DNA from: Mesorhizobium australicum WSM2073
GTDB taxonomy: Bacteria; Pseudomonadota; Alphaproteobacteria; Rhizobiales; Rhizobiaceae
Assembly (NCBI RefSeq): GCF_000230995.2
Contig: NC_019973.1
Span: forward strand, 744,001-808,000
DNA: 64,000 nt
Direction of reading: 5' to 3'
Of this stretch, positions 1 through 11,379 are shown piece after piece. A program made the position numbers and the translations under genes. The notes under the pieces are model-generated. The model did not search any database. It had not been told where the DNA came from and worked only from the letters and a program-made list of their open reading frames with translations. Within the stretch, counting starts at the first letter, position 1; every line of letters begins with the position of its first letter.

Positions 1-1933
1 CGACCTCACCGGGGATGGCCTTCACCTCGGCGCAGTTCTCGACCGTGTCGGACCGGTAGCCGGCCGGCATGACCGCCTTGACGAAGATCGGTGTCGAGGC
101 GCCCGCGGGCAGCGAGATGCCGGCATTGTCGCAGCGGAACTGGCCGGGGCCGTTGGGGCCGCATGTCCAGGGCGGGCTCGGGCCGAAGGTGGAGGACGCC
201 GGCGCGCCGCCGGGGTAGTTGTCGATCACCGTCAGCGGCCCATTGTAGGTCGATGTGCCGTTGTTGATGATGTCGATGATGAAGGTGCAGACGCCGTCGG
301 CGGTGCAGACTTCGGTGCGGGCACGCTTCTTGAGAATCAGGTCGACCTTCTTCTCGACCGGCGGCTGGCAATCCGGATTGCGGTCGCCGCGCCGGCAGAT
401 CGGGATCGACGCGCAGCCCCGGTCATTGGCCTGGCTGCCGAACAGCGGCTTGCCGCTGGCGCCGTAATTGTAGGTGGCGCAGTTGCGCAGCGCGCTACCT
501 TGCCAGCCTCCGGCCGGCTTGAAGCCGAGCTTGAGGTCGACAAAGGCTCCCGGAGCGAGCGTGGTCACCGGGTAGGTGCACGTCATCGGGGTGGTTCCCG
601 GCGCGCAGACCCAGGGCGGATTGGGCCCTGAACTCAGCGTCGAGCCGGCCGGCAGCGTCACCTCGTCGAGCACGATCTTACCGTTGTAAGGCGCTGTGCC
701 GACATTGGTGACCCGGATGGTGAAGTCGCAGCCGCCGCCCATCGTGCAGCGTGTGACGTCGGCATGCTTTTCGACCTTGAGGTCCGGTTCCTTATCCCTG
801 GGTGGGCACCTCTGGTCACGCGGGATGACGATGTCGATGGTTTGCGTGCAGCACAGGCCCCAGCCCTCCTTCGGTCCGGCATAGGTCTCGATACCGGTGA
901 CGATGAGGTGGATGACGTCGCCGGGTGACGCGCCGACGATCTTCCAGTTGAGCACGCCGCCGCCCGCCGGCACCTTCTGGGTGTCGGGGATGATGCTGAT
1001 GCCTGGCGAGGTCGTCGACACCTGCACCCATTTGCCGCCCATCTCGGGGCCGACAGGCATGTGGTAGATGAAGGCGCCGCCGCCGGGCACGCAGTCGACC
1101 GTGCCGCGTTCGACCTTGAAACACTCATGGTCGGTTGGAGGCGGAGGTTGCTTGTCGCATTTGGTGAGGTCGATCCGGATCGAGGTCTTTTCCCCGGTCG
1201 CGATGTTGCCGTCGTCCGGCTTGCCCGGATCCTGCGACGGGATGATGGTGCCCGTGCCGATGCCGCCGGTGACCTTGATCGTCCCCTGGTTGTCGACGTT
1301 GACCGGCGCTGGAAACGCGGCGTGGTCGATCTTGGCGGTGATGCGGAAGGTGATGACGCGTTCGTTCAGTGCGCCCGAGCCATCGAGATCGCTGGCGGAA
1401 ATCCGCAAATCGGAAACCGTTGCCGTGTCGTTGGGGCCGGCCGAATTGCTTACGACAGCGCCCGGCAAGGCCCCACCCGATGCATCGGTGCCGTCGCCGG
1501 AGACGGTCACATTGACGATCGAAAGACCGTGCGGAAGCTGGTCCCTGAAGTCGAGCTTGGCTTTCTTCAGCGCCGCCTCGAGGGCAGGATTGGCAAAGCC
1601 TTGCGGATTGCCGCGCAGTCCGAAGGTCAAGGTATAGAAGACATAGTCGCAACTGCGCTGGCCACCGGTCTTGGTGAAGAACGGCACGACACGTCCGGGT
1701 TCCGGGTTGATGATGCGCGGATTGTCGAGCTGCAGCGGCTGCACATCCTGGCTGGTGACAGCCTGGACGGTCTGGGCGGCGGATGCCGGCAGTGCGGGCG
1801 CAAGGGCGACCGCGATCCCGGCCGCCATCAGCCAGCGCGCGCCGCGCCTGGCGAGTGACAGGGGTTTCATGATCGTCTCCATGACGGTTTTTGGGGATTT
1901 GGCCGCGAGCGCGGATGGGGCAAGACTGTTCAT
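1..1933 (-). CDS. Exported DUF11-repeat surface protein, 3' end outside window
   Basis: This reading frame stays open from an ATG at 1933 to the left edge (644 codons, no stop), so it is partial. The ATG has an excellent Shine-Dalgarno AGGAGG about 7 nt upstream and starts 10 nt after the stop of the gene before it, so both are probably one operon. The N terminus has a basic stretch and a hydrophobic segment ending in an Ala-rich cleavage-like site (LPASAAQ). Further in are at least two repeated beta-sandwich-like modules resembling DUF11 / conserved-repeat domains, each with a WxCxP-type block and paired cysteines, in roughly the last 350 visible residues. Such repeats occur in secreted or cell-surface proteins. 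Function is unknown. An internal ATG with the same signal sequence (MKPLSLARR) is an alternative start. Confidence 0.8.
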   Translation of the reverse strand, partial: MNSLAPSALAAKSPKTVMETIMKPLSLARRGARWLMAAGIAVALAPALPASAAQTVQAVTSQDVQPLQLDNPRIINPEPGRVVPFFTKTGGQRSCDYVFYTLTFGLRGNPQGFANPALEAALKKAKLDFRDQLPHGLSIVNVTVSGDGTDASGGALPGAVVSNSAGPNDTATVSDLRISASDLDGSGALNERVITFRITAKIDHAAFPAPVNVDNQGTIKVTGGIGTGTIIPSQDPGKPDDGNIATGEKTSIRIDLTKCDKQPPPPTDHECFKVERGTVDCVPGGGAFIYHMPVGPEMGGKWVQVSTTSPGISIIPDTQKVPAGGGVLNWKIVGASPGDVIHLIVTGIETYAGPKEGWGLCCTQTIDIVIPRDQRCPPRDKEPDLKVEKHADVTRCTMGGGCDFTIRVTNVGTAPYNGKIVLDEVTLPAGSTLSSGPNPPWVCAPGTTPMTCTYPVTTLAPGAFVDLKLGFKPAGGWQGSALRNCATYNYGASGKPLFGSQANDRGCASIPICRRGDRNPDCQPPVEKKVDLILKKRARTEVCTADGVCTFIIDIINNGTSTYNGPLTVIDNYPGGAPASSTFGPSPPWTCGPNGPGQFRCDNAGISLPAGASTPIFVKAVMPAGYRSDTVENCAEVKAIPGEV

Positions 1934-1943
1934 CTTTGCCTCC

Positions 1944-3908
1944 TCAACGTTCGCAGCTGACGGCTGGGGTCCGGAGCGGCAAGGTCATCTTGCAGCAAGG
2001 GTAGTAGCCACCCTTGTCCTTGTCGGACTTCCTGTAGAAGCAAAGCCCAACATCCACTCTGTCGCCCGGATAGTGGCCGGTGATGTCGATCGTGTAAGGC
2101 TTGCCCGGTGCATGCGACATAGGTGAGGTCACCGCGACGCCTGGCGTCCTGGATTGGGCCTTGATCGAATCGCCGCCGAAGCCGGCATGGTCATGGAGAT
2201 AGAGATAGGCCTCGAGACCGCGCGGCGTGCAGTAATACTGCACGTCCTCGACATCGAGACACGGAGGCAGATTGCCCGGCGGTGGAAAATCCGGCGGGTA
2301 GAAGGGGGGCTCATAGCCGCCCGGTATTTCCTCATAATAGCCGGCCCGGCCCTCGCAGGGATGCCAGACGGCAACGTCGCCGACATGACCTTCCACTTCG
2401 GGATCCTCGAAATAGCCGTCGAAATCGACGAACCAGGAGCCGAAGGGCGGCACGTTGGCCGGCTTGACCAGCTCCTTGGACGTGATCTGCACGCCGTGCA
2501 CGGCAAGCGGCCCGCCCGCGGCGAGCCTTTCGGCGAACTCGGGGTTGTCGCGCAATTTGTCGCCTGTGTTGACCAAGGTCTGGGTGCAGACCGAGGTGTC
2601 GAGATTGCCGTCGGCATCGTAGCCATATTGCAGATCGAGGCCGCCGGCCGACTGCCTGTTGCCTTGCGGGAAGCCGACCGCATATTCCTGCGGCGCTTCC
2701 ACCCAGACCGATTCCGTCGAGGAATCGTCGGGATTTTCCCTGAAGTAGCGGATGACCTCGCCCTTGCCGGAATCGGCGAAGCGGCTGTAATCATAGCGGT
2801 TTTCGATCGGGCCGCGCTGGGCGAGATACATGAAGCCGCTGTTGTCGAAAGCGATGTCGGTGACGGCGTAGTCCTTGTCGGCCTTCACAGTCAGTTCCCA
2901 GCGGGGATCGCCGGCGAAGGTGCCGTCGCGGGCAATGCCCACCGACCAGATTTCCGACTTTTCGCCAACCGAATAATAGAGCCGGCCGCCATGATAGGAG
3001 ACGGCCCAGACGCGGCGCTCGTCCTGGGTGTAGCCCCAGCTGTCGGGGTCCTCGGTATCGAAGGCCGCGCCCTCTACGTCCATCACCGCGCCATCGTCGG
3101 CGACCGGGGCCAGCCCATGCGCCGGCCGGCCGGCGACGCCATGGTCGAACGTGTCGACCAGTCTGCCGCCGGCGTCGATGCGATGGATCAGGCCGGTGTC
3201 GAGATCGGAGGCAAAGAACTGCCGGTGGGCGGGATCGAAGGTGATATTGCCGATGCCAGGTCCGCTGTTGGTGTCGATGTCGGCGAATTTGGCGACCTGG
3301 CCGGTGATGCCGTCGATCTTCCAGATGGTGCCCGGCCCGCCGCCGTTTTCGGTGCCGAACTGGCCCTTCATGAAGGTGGCGCCCGCCGTGCCGCGGCGCT
3401 GCCGCTCCGGCCTGCCGTCCTTGTCTGCGTCCGGCGTGACGATCTCAATCCCATGCAGCGAGGTGGCGGCGGCATAGAGGTTGGGAACGCCAGACGGCAT
3501 ACCGTCGCGCACGCCGTCATCATAGGTGAGCCCGAACACCTCGCCGATCTGGCCTGCCGTCACCTCGAAAGGCGGCGGCGTGAAGACGAGCTGGCCCGAA
3601 GCCGGACCACCCAGGCGTGAAACGTCGAAGACGCGCAAGGTGGCGCGCGAGGTGTCGATGAAGGTTTCGTCGACCGGATCGACGCCGGGCGGCAACCCCT
3701 CGTCGACATTGGGGATGATGGTGCCGGGAAAGCCGGTGACCGCCATCGAGCCTGGATAGATGATCTGGGTTTCCTGCGCTTGGGCGGCGGCGCCCAGCCA
3801 CAGGCTGGCGGCAAGCGCCAGAGCCAGCAGGCCGGCGGCCTGCAATGCACCGCGCAAGCGGTTGTCGAACTCAAGAAAAGGCACGAACGCGCCGCGGATG
3901 CGAGACAT
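1944..3908 (-). CDS. Exported protein with propeller-like repeats, unknown function
   Basis: A 654-residue protein starting at the ATG at 3908, which begins MSRIRGAFVP and leads into a hydrophobic signal segment ending AAAQAQE. The open frame extends further upstream, but that extension has no signal-like sequence and looks non-coding. The body (about residues 30-480) has repeated WKIDG / ITFD / HRID-type strands that resemble NHL or YVTN beta-propeller blades. The C-terminal 150 residues are Pro- and Cys-rich (PPFYPPDFPPP, then several CxxC-like pairs). It is probably periplasmic or surface located. It is followed after 10 nt by the DUF11 protein, suggesting a two-gene secreted system. I do not recognise a named family and assign no activity. 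Confidence 0.75.
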   Translation of the reverse strand: MSRIRGAFVPFLEFDNRLRGALQAAGLLALALAASLWLGAAAQAQETQIIYPGSMAVTGFPGTIIPNVDEGLPPGVDPVDETFIDTSRATLRVFDVSRLGGPASGQLVFTPPPFEVTAGQIGEVFGLTYDDGVRDGMPSGVPNLYAAATSLHGIEIVTPDADKDGRPERQRRGTAGATFMKGQFGTENGGGPGTIWKIDGITGQVAKFADIDTNSGPGIGNITFDPAHRQFFASDLDTGLIHRIDAGGRLVDTFDHGVAGRPAHGLAPVADDGAVMDVEGAAFDTEDPDSWGYTQDERRVWAVSYHGGRLYYSVGEKSEIWSVGIARDGTFAGDPRWELTVKADKDYAVTDIAFDNSGFMYLAQRGPIENRYDYSRFADSGKGEVIRYFRENPDDSSTESVWVEAPQEYAVGFPQGNRQSAGGLDLQYGYDADGNLDTSVCTQTLVNTGDKLRDNPEFAERLAAGGPLAVHGVQITSKELVKPANVPPFGSWFVDFDGYFEDPEVEGHVGDVAVWHPCEGRAGYYEEIPGGYEPPFYPPDFPPPGNLPPCLDVEDVQYYCTPRGLEAYLYLHDHAGFGGDSIKAQSRTPGVAVTSPMSHAPGKPYTIDITGHYPGDRVDVGLCFYRKSDKDKGGYYPCCKMTLPLRTPAVSCER

Positions 3909-4250
3909 GACACTACCCCCGTAGTCCAGGGGAGAGACGTCCGGACTTGCCGCGCAAATCAGGGCAAGGCGCGGTGGTCCGGCTCGTTCTTCCCTGATCG
4001 AATTGTCTGCTTTCCTCATAGTGACGATACGCCTGCTCCCGCGCAGGGTCAACGGAATCAGCGGGAAGCCCAGCGCATCGACCCCGTCCCGAAGGCGGTG
4101 GTCGCGCCGAGCTCCTGTTGGTCCCGGAGACCATGGAGTCTCTGGGTTGCTGGTCATGGGGGGGCTTCCTTTCCGGGGCCGCACCATGCGGCACCTGGAC
4201 ATCAGTCGCGGGCCGGCGCGGAAAGGTTCATGGAAGCGTTGCGCAGAATG
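3909..4250. other. Intergenic region between divergent genes
   Basis: About 340 nt upstream of both the exported operon (minus) and dnaK (plus). Open frames crossing it are low-complexity continuations of the neighbouring genes. I see no convincing small gene. The promoter for dnaK lies just to the right. Confidence 0.5.
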
Positions 4251-4282
4251 CTTGCGCGCGATGCCGCCTGTTCTTATATACG
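4251..4282 (+). promoter_or_regulatory. Sigma-32 (RpoH) heat-shock promoter of dnaK
   Basis: CTTG at 4251-4254, an 18-nt spacer, then CTTATATACG at 4273-4282. This matches the alphaproteobacterial heat-shock consensus CTTG-N17/18-CyTATnTnnG (recalled from the literature) at every specified base. It lies about 120 nt before the dnaK start, giving a leader of roughly 110 nt. No CIRCE inverted repeat was seen. Confidence 0.8.
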
Positions 4283-4399
4283 CGCCAAGCCGTGCGGCGC
4301 CGGAGAACCGGTGGGTGGACGGTATTTCTTGTGAACAGGGGCTTTCGTCGGAACGCCTTACCGGGTCCTGAGAGCCTGCTTAGCGGAGAGACTAGAAAA

Positions 4400-6316
<1,917 letters not shown>

Positions 6317-6340
6317 GCGGCCTGACGGCAAGATAATGCG

Positions 6341-6370
6341 AAAAGCCCGGCGCAAGGCCGGGCTTTTTTG
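6341..6370 (+). terminator. Rho-independent terminator after dnaK
   Basis: AGCCCGGC at 6344 pairs with GCCGGGCT around a short GCAAG-type loop and is followed by a run of six T. It lies 25 nt after the dnaK stop and would partly separate dnaK from dnaJ, whose gene begins about 170 nt further on. Confidence 0.85.
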
Positions 6371-6538
6371 CAACCCTCGCTGAAAAAGTGCGAGCACTGC
6401 CGAAAAAATCACTGAAAACCACGGACAAGTTCGCGCCGGCCCTAGCATACGGGCAGCACCGCTCCTAAATCGAAACAACGTGCCGGCAACCGACGCAACA
6501 TTGCATCAAGACGTTGAATATCCGGACTGCGGGAAAAA

Positions 6539-7666
6539 ATGAAAGCTGATTTCTACGAAACGCTGGGCGTGCAGAAGGGCGCCGACGAGAAGGAGCTCAA
6601 GAGCGCTTTTCGCAAGCTGGCCATGCAATTCCATCCCGACCGCAACCCCGGCGATCATTCCTGCGAGCACAAGTTCAAGGAAATCAACGAAGCCTACGAG
6701 ACGCTGAAGGACCCGCAGAAGCGCGCGGCCTATGACCGTTTCGGCCATGCCGCCTTCGAGCAGGGTGGGATGAATGGCGCGCAGGGCTTTGGCGCCGGCG
6801 GCTTCGCCGACATCTTCGAGGACATTTTCGGCGACATGATGGGCGGCCGCCAGCGCCGCTCTTCCGGTGGCCGCGAGCGCGGCGCAGACCTGCGCTACAA
6901 CATGGAAATCTCGCTGGAGGAAGCCTTCGCGGGAAAGACCGCGCAAATCCGCGTGCCGGCTTCGATCTCCTGCACCGAATGCTCCGGCAGCGGCGCCAAG
7001 CCGGGCACCCAGCCGGTCACCTGCTCGATGTGCAACGGCCACGGCAAGGTGCGCGCCACGCAAGGGTTTTTCTCGATCGAGCGGACCTGCCCGCAATGCC
7101 AGGGCCGTGGCCAGACAATCAAGGATCCCTGCCCGAAATGCGCCGGCCAGGGCCGTGTCACCGAGGAGCGTTCGCTGTCGGTCAACATCCCGGCCGGCAT
7201 CGAGGACGGTACCCGCATCCGCTTGGCCAATGAGGGTGAGGCCGGGCTGCGCGGCGGGCCATCGGGCGACCTCTATATCTTTCTGGCGGTCAAGCCGCAC
7301 GAATTCTTCCAGCGCGACGGCGCCGATCTTTATTGCAAGGTGCCGATCTCGATGACCACCGCCGCACTTGGCGGCTCCTTCGAGGTGACGACGCTCGACG
7401 GCACGCAGACCAAGGTGAAGGTGACCGAAGGTACGCAGAACGGACGCCAGTTCAGGCTCAAGGGCAAGGGCATGCCGGTGCTGCGCCAGCCCAATGTCGG
7501 CGACCTCTACATCCAGACCGCGGTCGAGACGCCGCAGAACCTGTCGCGTCGCCAGCGCGAATTGCTGGAAGAGTTCGAACAGCTTTCCTCGCAGGACAAT
7601 TCGCCCCAATCGAGCGGCTTTTTCGCCCGCATGAAGGACTTTTTCGAGTCTTTCGGCGAGCGTTGA
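6539..7666 (+). CDS. dnaJ: Chaperone protein DnaJ (Hsp40)
   Basis: A 375-residue type I Hsp40 co-chaperone that stimulates DnaK ATPase activity. The J domain (about 1-70) carries the HPD motif in [11 protein letters not shown] Gly/Phe-rich linker follows (about 75-110). Four zinc-finger repeats of the CxxCxGxG type lie at about 143-205 ([32 protein letters not shown]). The C-terminal substrate-binding region follows. Length is normal for the family. It sits downstream of dnaK with a terminator between, so it may need its own promoter in 6371-6538 or read-through. Confidence 0.98.
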   Translation: MKADFYETLGVQKGADEKELKSAFRKLAMQFHPDRNPGDHSCEHKFKEINEAYETLKDPQKRAAYDRFGHAAFEQGGMNGAQGFGAGGFADIFEDIFGDMMGGRQRRSSGGRERGADLRYNMEISLEEAFAGKTAQIRVPASISCTECSGSGAKPGTQPVTCSMCNGHGKVRATQGFFSIERTCPQCQGRGQTIKDPCPKCAGQGRVTEERSLSVNIPAGIEDGTRIRLANEGEAGLRGGPSGDLYIFLAVKPHEFFQRDGADLYCKVPISMTTAALGGSFEVTTLDGTQTKVKVTEGTQNGRQFRLKGKGMPVLRQPNVGDLYIQTAVETPQNLSRRQRELLEEFEQLSSQDNSPQSSGFFARMKDFFESFGER

Positions 7667-7770
7667 GACGCGACGAAAACTATCTTATCCACGCCATAGG
7701 CAAGGCCGCGCCTTGCCTTGCGTCATCCAGATGTTAAGTAGTTTCAAGGGGCGCGCTGAGGAGAGCTTGC

Positions 7771-8376
7771 ATGGCACGTGGTCACGGACTGCGGAAGGCG
7801 TTTGCCGAGAAGTTCGACGACGAACTCAAATTCTTCAAGGGCTGGATCGACAAGCCGAAGACAGTCGGCTCGATCGTTCCGACCAGTTCGATCACCGCGC
7901 GCAAGATGGCCTCGATCGTCAATCCCAAGTCCGGCCTGCCGGTGCTCGAGGTCGGCCCCGGCACCGGTGTCATCACCCGCGCCATCCTCGCCCAGGGCGT
8001 GCGGCCCGAAAACCTCTACGCGGTCGAATATTCCACCGATTTCGTGCGCCACCTGCGCCAGCTCTACCCCGGCGTCAACGTCATCGAGGGCGATGCCTTC
8101 AACCTCAACGCCACGCTTGGCGAGAGGAGCGGGATGATCTTCGACAGCGTCGTTTCCGGCGTGCCGCTGCTCAATTTCCCGGTCGCCCAGCGCATCGCCT
8201 ATATCGAGAGCCTGCTCGACCGCATTCCGGTAGGCCGACCGATCGTGCAGCTGACCTACGGCCCGATGTCGCCGATCCCGCCCGGCCGCGGCGACTATAC
8301 GGTGAAGCATTTCGACTTCATCTTCCGCAACATCCCCCCGACGCAGCTTTGGATCTACCGGCGCGAAGCGCATTAG
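7771..8376 (+). CDS. pmtA: Phospholipid N-methyltransferase PmtA
   Basis: A 201-residue SAM-dependent methyltransferase of the rhizobial PmtA type, which converts phosphatidylethanolamine to phosphatidylcholine in three methylations at the membrane face. The N-terminal amphipathic region (FAEKFDDELKFFKGWI) precedes the SAM-binding motif I LEVGPGTGVITRAIL (about residues 58-72). Other motifs are VEYSTDFV and the SGVPLLNF block. The ATG at 7771 has a GAGGAG ribosome site. Placement just after dnaK-dnaJ matches rhizobial chromosomes. Phosphatidylcholine is typical of plant-associated alphaproteobacteria. Confidence 0.92.
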   Translation: MARGHGLRKAFAEKFDDELKFFKGWIDKPKTVGSIVPTSSITARKMASIVNPKSGLPVLEVGPGTGVITRAILAQGVRPENLYAVEYSTDFVRHLRQLYPGVNVIEGDAFNLNATLGERSGMIFDSVVSGVPLLNFPVAQRIAYIESLLDRIPVGRPIVQLTYGPMSPIPPGRGDYTVKHFDFIFRNIPPTQLWIYRREAH

Positions 8377-8382
8377 AAGAGA

Positions 8383-8504
8383 AGGCAGTAGGGGAGTAGG
8401 GCAGTAAGGGAGTAGGGGGAAAAGATTGGCTAGGGAACCATTCCTACTGCCCTACTGCCCTACTGCCCTACTGCCCTACTGCCCTACTGCCCTACTGCCT
8501 TTCC
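8383..8504. repeat. 8-bp tandem repeat array with inverted partial copies
   Basis: Seven perfect head-to-tail copies of CCTACTGC occupy 8443-8498. To the left, 8383-8422 holds degenerate inverse-complement copies (GCAGTAGG, GAGTAGGG, GCAGTAAG), so the whole block can fold as a long imperfect hairpin around a 20-nt centre. It lies between pmtA and the reductase gene and could end pmtA transcription. The copy number is likely to vary between strains because the repeat is short and perfect. Confidence 0.85.
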
Positions 8505-8566
8505 CCCCATCCAGCCGTTGATTTGATCGAACCTTGGCTGTACGTGTCCCAGAACAAGGGTGGCCA

Positions 8567-9163
8567 ATGGCAGTGATCCCGAAAATCCTCGTCTTCGCCG
8601 GCTCGGTGCGCAGCGGCGCCTATAGCGGCAGGACCGCCGACGTGGCGCAGAAGGAACTTGCGGTGCAAGGTGCCGAGGTGACCCGTATTTCGCTTGCCGA
8701 TTACCCCTTGCCGATTCTCGACGAGGACCTGGAAAAGGAAAACGGCGTTCCTGAAAACGCCCAGAGGCTGGCGCGGCTGATATCAGCCCATGACGGGCTG
8801 CTGATCGCGACGCCCGAATATAACGGTTCGATCCCGCCGCTGCTCAAGAACACGATCGACTGGGTGAGCCGGGTGCGACGGGATGGCGGCCGGTCGGTCA
8901 GGCCACTTGCCGGCAAGGTCGCCGGCCTCTGCTCGTCCTCCAACGGGCGCTTCGCCGGCATCCGCTGCATCAACCATTTGCGTGCCGTGCTGGTGCGCTG
9001 CCAGATGGAAGTGGTGACACCGGAATGCTCGGTGCCGGAGGGTGGCGACGCCTTCGACGGAGACGGCCATTTCCGTGACGAAAGACTGCACAAATCGATG
9101 GAGCACCTATGCCGCACGCTGATCGAAACCTCGCGCATGCTGTCGACCAGGGTCGAGGCGTGA
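8567..9163 (+). CDS. NADPH-dependent FMN reductase family protein
   Basis: A 198-residue flavodoxin-like oxidoreductase. The start at 8567 gives [19 protein letters not shown], whose [10 protein letters not shown] loop binds FMN phosphate. The second flavin loop is [20 protein letters not shown] (about residues 78-97). The family includes quinone, azo and chromate reductases, and the substrate cannot be told from sequence. It is 11 nt upstream of pyrF and likely cotranscribed with it. Confidence 0.88.
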   Translation: MAVIPKILVFAGSVRSGAYSGRTADVAQKELAVQGAEVTRISLADYPLPILDEDLEKENGVPENAQRLARLISAHDGLLIATPEYNGSIPPLLKNTIDWVSRVRRDGGRSVRPLAGKVAGLCSSSNGRFAGIRCINHLRAVLVRCQMEVVTPECSVPEGGDAFDGDGHFRDERLHKSMEHLCRTLIETSRMLSTRVEA

Positions 9164-9174
9164 CCGCCGCAACA

Positions 9175-9873
9175 ATGCAGCCTCATTCCATGCAGGAGCG
9201 ATTGATCGTCGGCCTCGACGTGCCGACCGTGAAGGAGGCCGAGCAGGCGGTGCGCGAGCTGGACGGCGTCGTTTCCTTTTACAAGATCGGCTATCAGCTG
9301 GCTTTTGCCGGCGGCCTCGACTTTGCCAGGGAGCTGGCCAGCGGTGGGAAGAAAATCTTCCTCGACATGAAGCTGCTCGACATCGACCACACGGTGGCCA
9401 AGGGCGTCGAGAACATCGTCAGGATGGGCATGACCATGCTGACCATCCACGCCTATCCCAAGGCGATGCAGGCGGCGGTGGCGGCGGCGCGCGGCAGCGA
9501 GCTTTGCCTGCTCGCCGTCAGCGTGCTGACCTCGATGGACGAGCAGGACATGATCGACGTTGGCTATGAATATGACCCGCACACGCTGGTGCTGCGGCGG
9601 TCCGAACAGGCGCTCCATGCCGGCATGGGCGGCATCGTCTGCTCGGCCGCGGAAGCCGAAGCGGTGCGCCGCATCGTCGGCCCTGACATGGCGGTGGTGA
9701 CGCCGGGCATCCGGCCGCCCGGCAGCGACCATGGCGACCAGAAACGCGTGGTGACGCCGGCGCAAGCGGTCCGCAACGGCGCCAGCCATCTTGTGGTGGG
9801 CCGCCCGATCGTCGCGGCAAACGACCGCCGCGCGGCAGCGCAGGCGATCCTCGACGAAATGCGCTCCGCGTAG
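9175..9873 (+). CDS. pyrF: Orotidine 5'-phosphate decarboxylase
   Basis: Catalyses the last step of UMP synthesis, OMP to UMP plus CO2, in the cytoplasm. The (beta/alpha)8 barrel shows [19 protein letters not shown], then the catalytic lysine block [13 protein letters not shown] (DxKxxDI) and the phosphate-binding [11 protein letters not shown] and VVGRPIV. About 232 residues from the ATG at 9175; a second ATG at 9190 ([12 protein letters not shown]) is equally possible and neither has a strong ribosome site. Length fits the short bacterial group. Confidence 0.95.
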   Translation: MQPHSMQERLIVGLDVPTVKEAEQAVRELDGVVSFYKIGYQLAFAGGLDFARELASGGKKIFLDMKLLDIDHTVAKGVENIVRMGMTMLTIHAYPKAMQAAVAAARGSELCLLAVSVLTSMDEQDMIDVGYEYDPHTLVLRRSEQALHAGMGGIVCSAAEAEAVRRIVGPDMAVVTPGIRPPGSDHGDQKRVVTPAQAVRNGASHLVVGRPIVAANDRRAAAQAILDEMRSA

Positions 9874-9889
9874 AACAAGGGAGAGAACA

Positions 9890-10177
9890 ATGCCGAAGGG
9901 ATACTGGATCGCCCGCGTCGATGTGTACGATGCCGAAGGCTACAGGGCGTATATCGCCGCTTCGAAGCTCGCCTTCGACCGTTTTGGCGCGAAATTCCTG
10001 GCGCGCGGCGGAGCCCATGAGCTGGCCGAAGGGCCTGGCCGCGCCCGCAACGTGATCATCGAATTCGAATCGCTTGCGATCGCGCATGACTGCTACCACT
10101 CGCCGGAATATCAGCGCGCGGTGGCCATCCGCCAGAAGGTCGCCGACGGCGAGATCGTGCTGGTCGAAGGGATTTAG
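9890..10177 (+). CDS. DUF1330 family protein
   Basis: A 95-residue protein beginning MPKGYWIARVDV with GGGAGA-like ribosome site 5-10 nt upstream. The ferredoxin-like fold signature of DUF1330 is seen in YRAYIAASKLAFDRFGAKFLARGG and the PEYQRAVAIRQK helix. The function of this family is not established. It follows pyrF by 16 nt. Its last 4 nt overlap the stop of the convergent ATP-grasp gene. Confidence 0.88.
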   Translation: MPKGYWIARVDVYDAEGYRAYIAASKLAFDRFGAKFLARGGAHELAEGPGRARNVIIEFESLAIAHDCYHSPEYQRAVAIRQKVADGEIVLVEGI

Positions 10178-11238
10178 ATCCGCGCGGAAAGCCGAGTGGC
10201 TGCCGTCTCGGCCATGGCGTCGGCAAGGCTCAGCCCCCATTGCCGGCGGCAATAGTCGCGAAAATCGAAGCAAGGCAGGCCAGGACAGACCTCGAACTCG
10301 ATGAGGTGAGCCGTGTCGTCGGCCTCCACCCTGAGATCGATGGAAAACACATCGCGCAGGCCGAGCCCGATGATGAGCCGTTCGGCGATCCCCCTGATCC
10401 TCGCATCGGCCACCGGCTGGCTGTCCGCGACCGCAGTGAGTTCGGGTTCGGCGTATTGCCCGGCAGCCTTCGCCGCCTCGCCGGTCTCGCCATAGAGCGC
10501 CAAACTGTCTTCCATGGTCTGGAAATCGGCGCCCGACTCGACAAAGGCGACGCCGAGCGCTTCGACGCCGGTATCCGGCATCAGCCCAAGGAAGCTGGCG
10601 CGGACGTTGCGCCCGGCGACATAGGGCTGGACGACGACATCGTCGCGATAACAGGCGAAAACACGCCGGCTAAGCTCCAGCGCGTGAGCGAGATCGGTTA
10701 CGCGCGAATCCGGCCAGATGCCGATCTTGGCGCCGAGCCGGTTGGGCTTGACGAACCAGCCGGCGGAGGAGGCCGGCGCCTCGACCAGCCATTTGCCATC
10801 CCGGGCGAGACCGGCCTGCGGCACCGGCAGGCCGAGCGCGCCAAGCACGGCGCCGGAGCGGAACTTGTCCTGGCAGAGCGCGAACAGCGAATCGTCGGCT
10901 CCGATAGTGTTGAAACCGCTCAGTCTTGCCAAAGCGGGTGCCGCGCCGCCACGGAAATAGGCAACGCCGTCGGTCAGCGTCCAGACCAGTGTGGTCCGCG
11001 GATCCTCACCGTTGAGCACCTTGGCCGCATCGTCGAGCACCACCGGCACAAAGGACAGGCCGCGCGCCTCGCAGGCGGCGGCCAGTGCATCGAATTCGAG
11101 AGCGAGATCGGTCGACTGCGCCAGATAGGACGAGATTTCGGCGGCACGCCGCGATGCATGACCGTCGGCGAGCAAGCGGTCGAAACAAGCCTTTTCGGGC
11201 TCGTGGACAAGGATCAGTTTCGGCTTGTGCGTTGGCAT
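10174..11238 (-). CDS. ATP-grasp protein, D-Ala-D-Ala ligase-like
   Basis: A 354-residue protein. The central part has WFVKPNRLGAKIGIWP, a lysine-containing ATP-grasp strand resembling Ddl enzymes, then DVVVQPYVAG and a metal-binding end region with FSIDLRVEADD and LIEFEVCPGLPCFDF (about 305-335), where the Glu residues would bind Mg. The family forms carboxylate-amine bonds using ATP. The substrate is unknown. It is not the essential ddl: it stands alone, away from a mur cluster. Convergent with DUF1330. Confidence 0.7.
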   Translation of the reverse strand: MPTHKPKLILVHEPEKACFDRLLADGHASRRAAEISSYLAQSTDLALEFDALAAACEARGLSFVPVVLDDAAKVLNGEDPRTTLVWTLTDGVAYFRGGAAPALARLSGFNTIGADDSLFALCQDKFRSGAVLGALGLPVPQAGLARDGKWLVEAPASSAGWFVKPNRLGAKIGIWPDSRVTDLAHALELSRRVFACYRDDVVVQPYVAGRNVRASFLGLMPDTGVEALGVAFVESGADFQTMEDSLALYGETGEAAKAAGQYAEPELTAVADSQPVADARIRGIAERLIIGLGLRDVFSIDLRVEADDTAHLIEFEVCPGLPCFDFRDYCRRQWGLSLADAMAETAATRLSARI

Positions 11239-11379
11239 GATGTGGCAGTTTCCCGACGGTGCGATGACCTACCATCGCACGGCTCGCACGATCGGCTTTC
11301 GCGAAATCGACGCGCGCCGGACGCCTGCGTGACAGCGCCAGGATTGAGACCAAGGCCTCGGGGCTCGCGTCCGGCAATG

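Noticed and set aside
4118..4399. N-terminal extension of dnaK
   Set aside because: The extra 94 codons overlap the sigma-32 promoter and lack Hsp70 sequence; the family start is at 4400.
8443..8498. CRISPR-like repeats
   Set aside because: Units are contiguous 8-mers without spacers and no cas genes are present.
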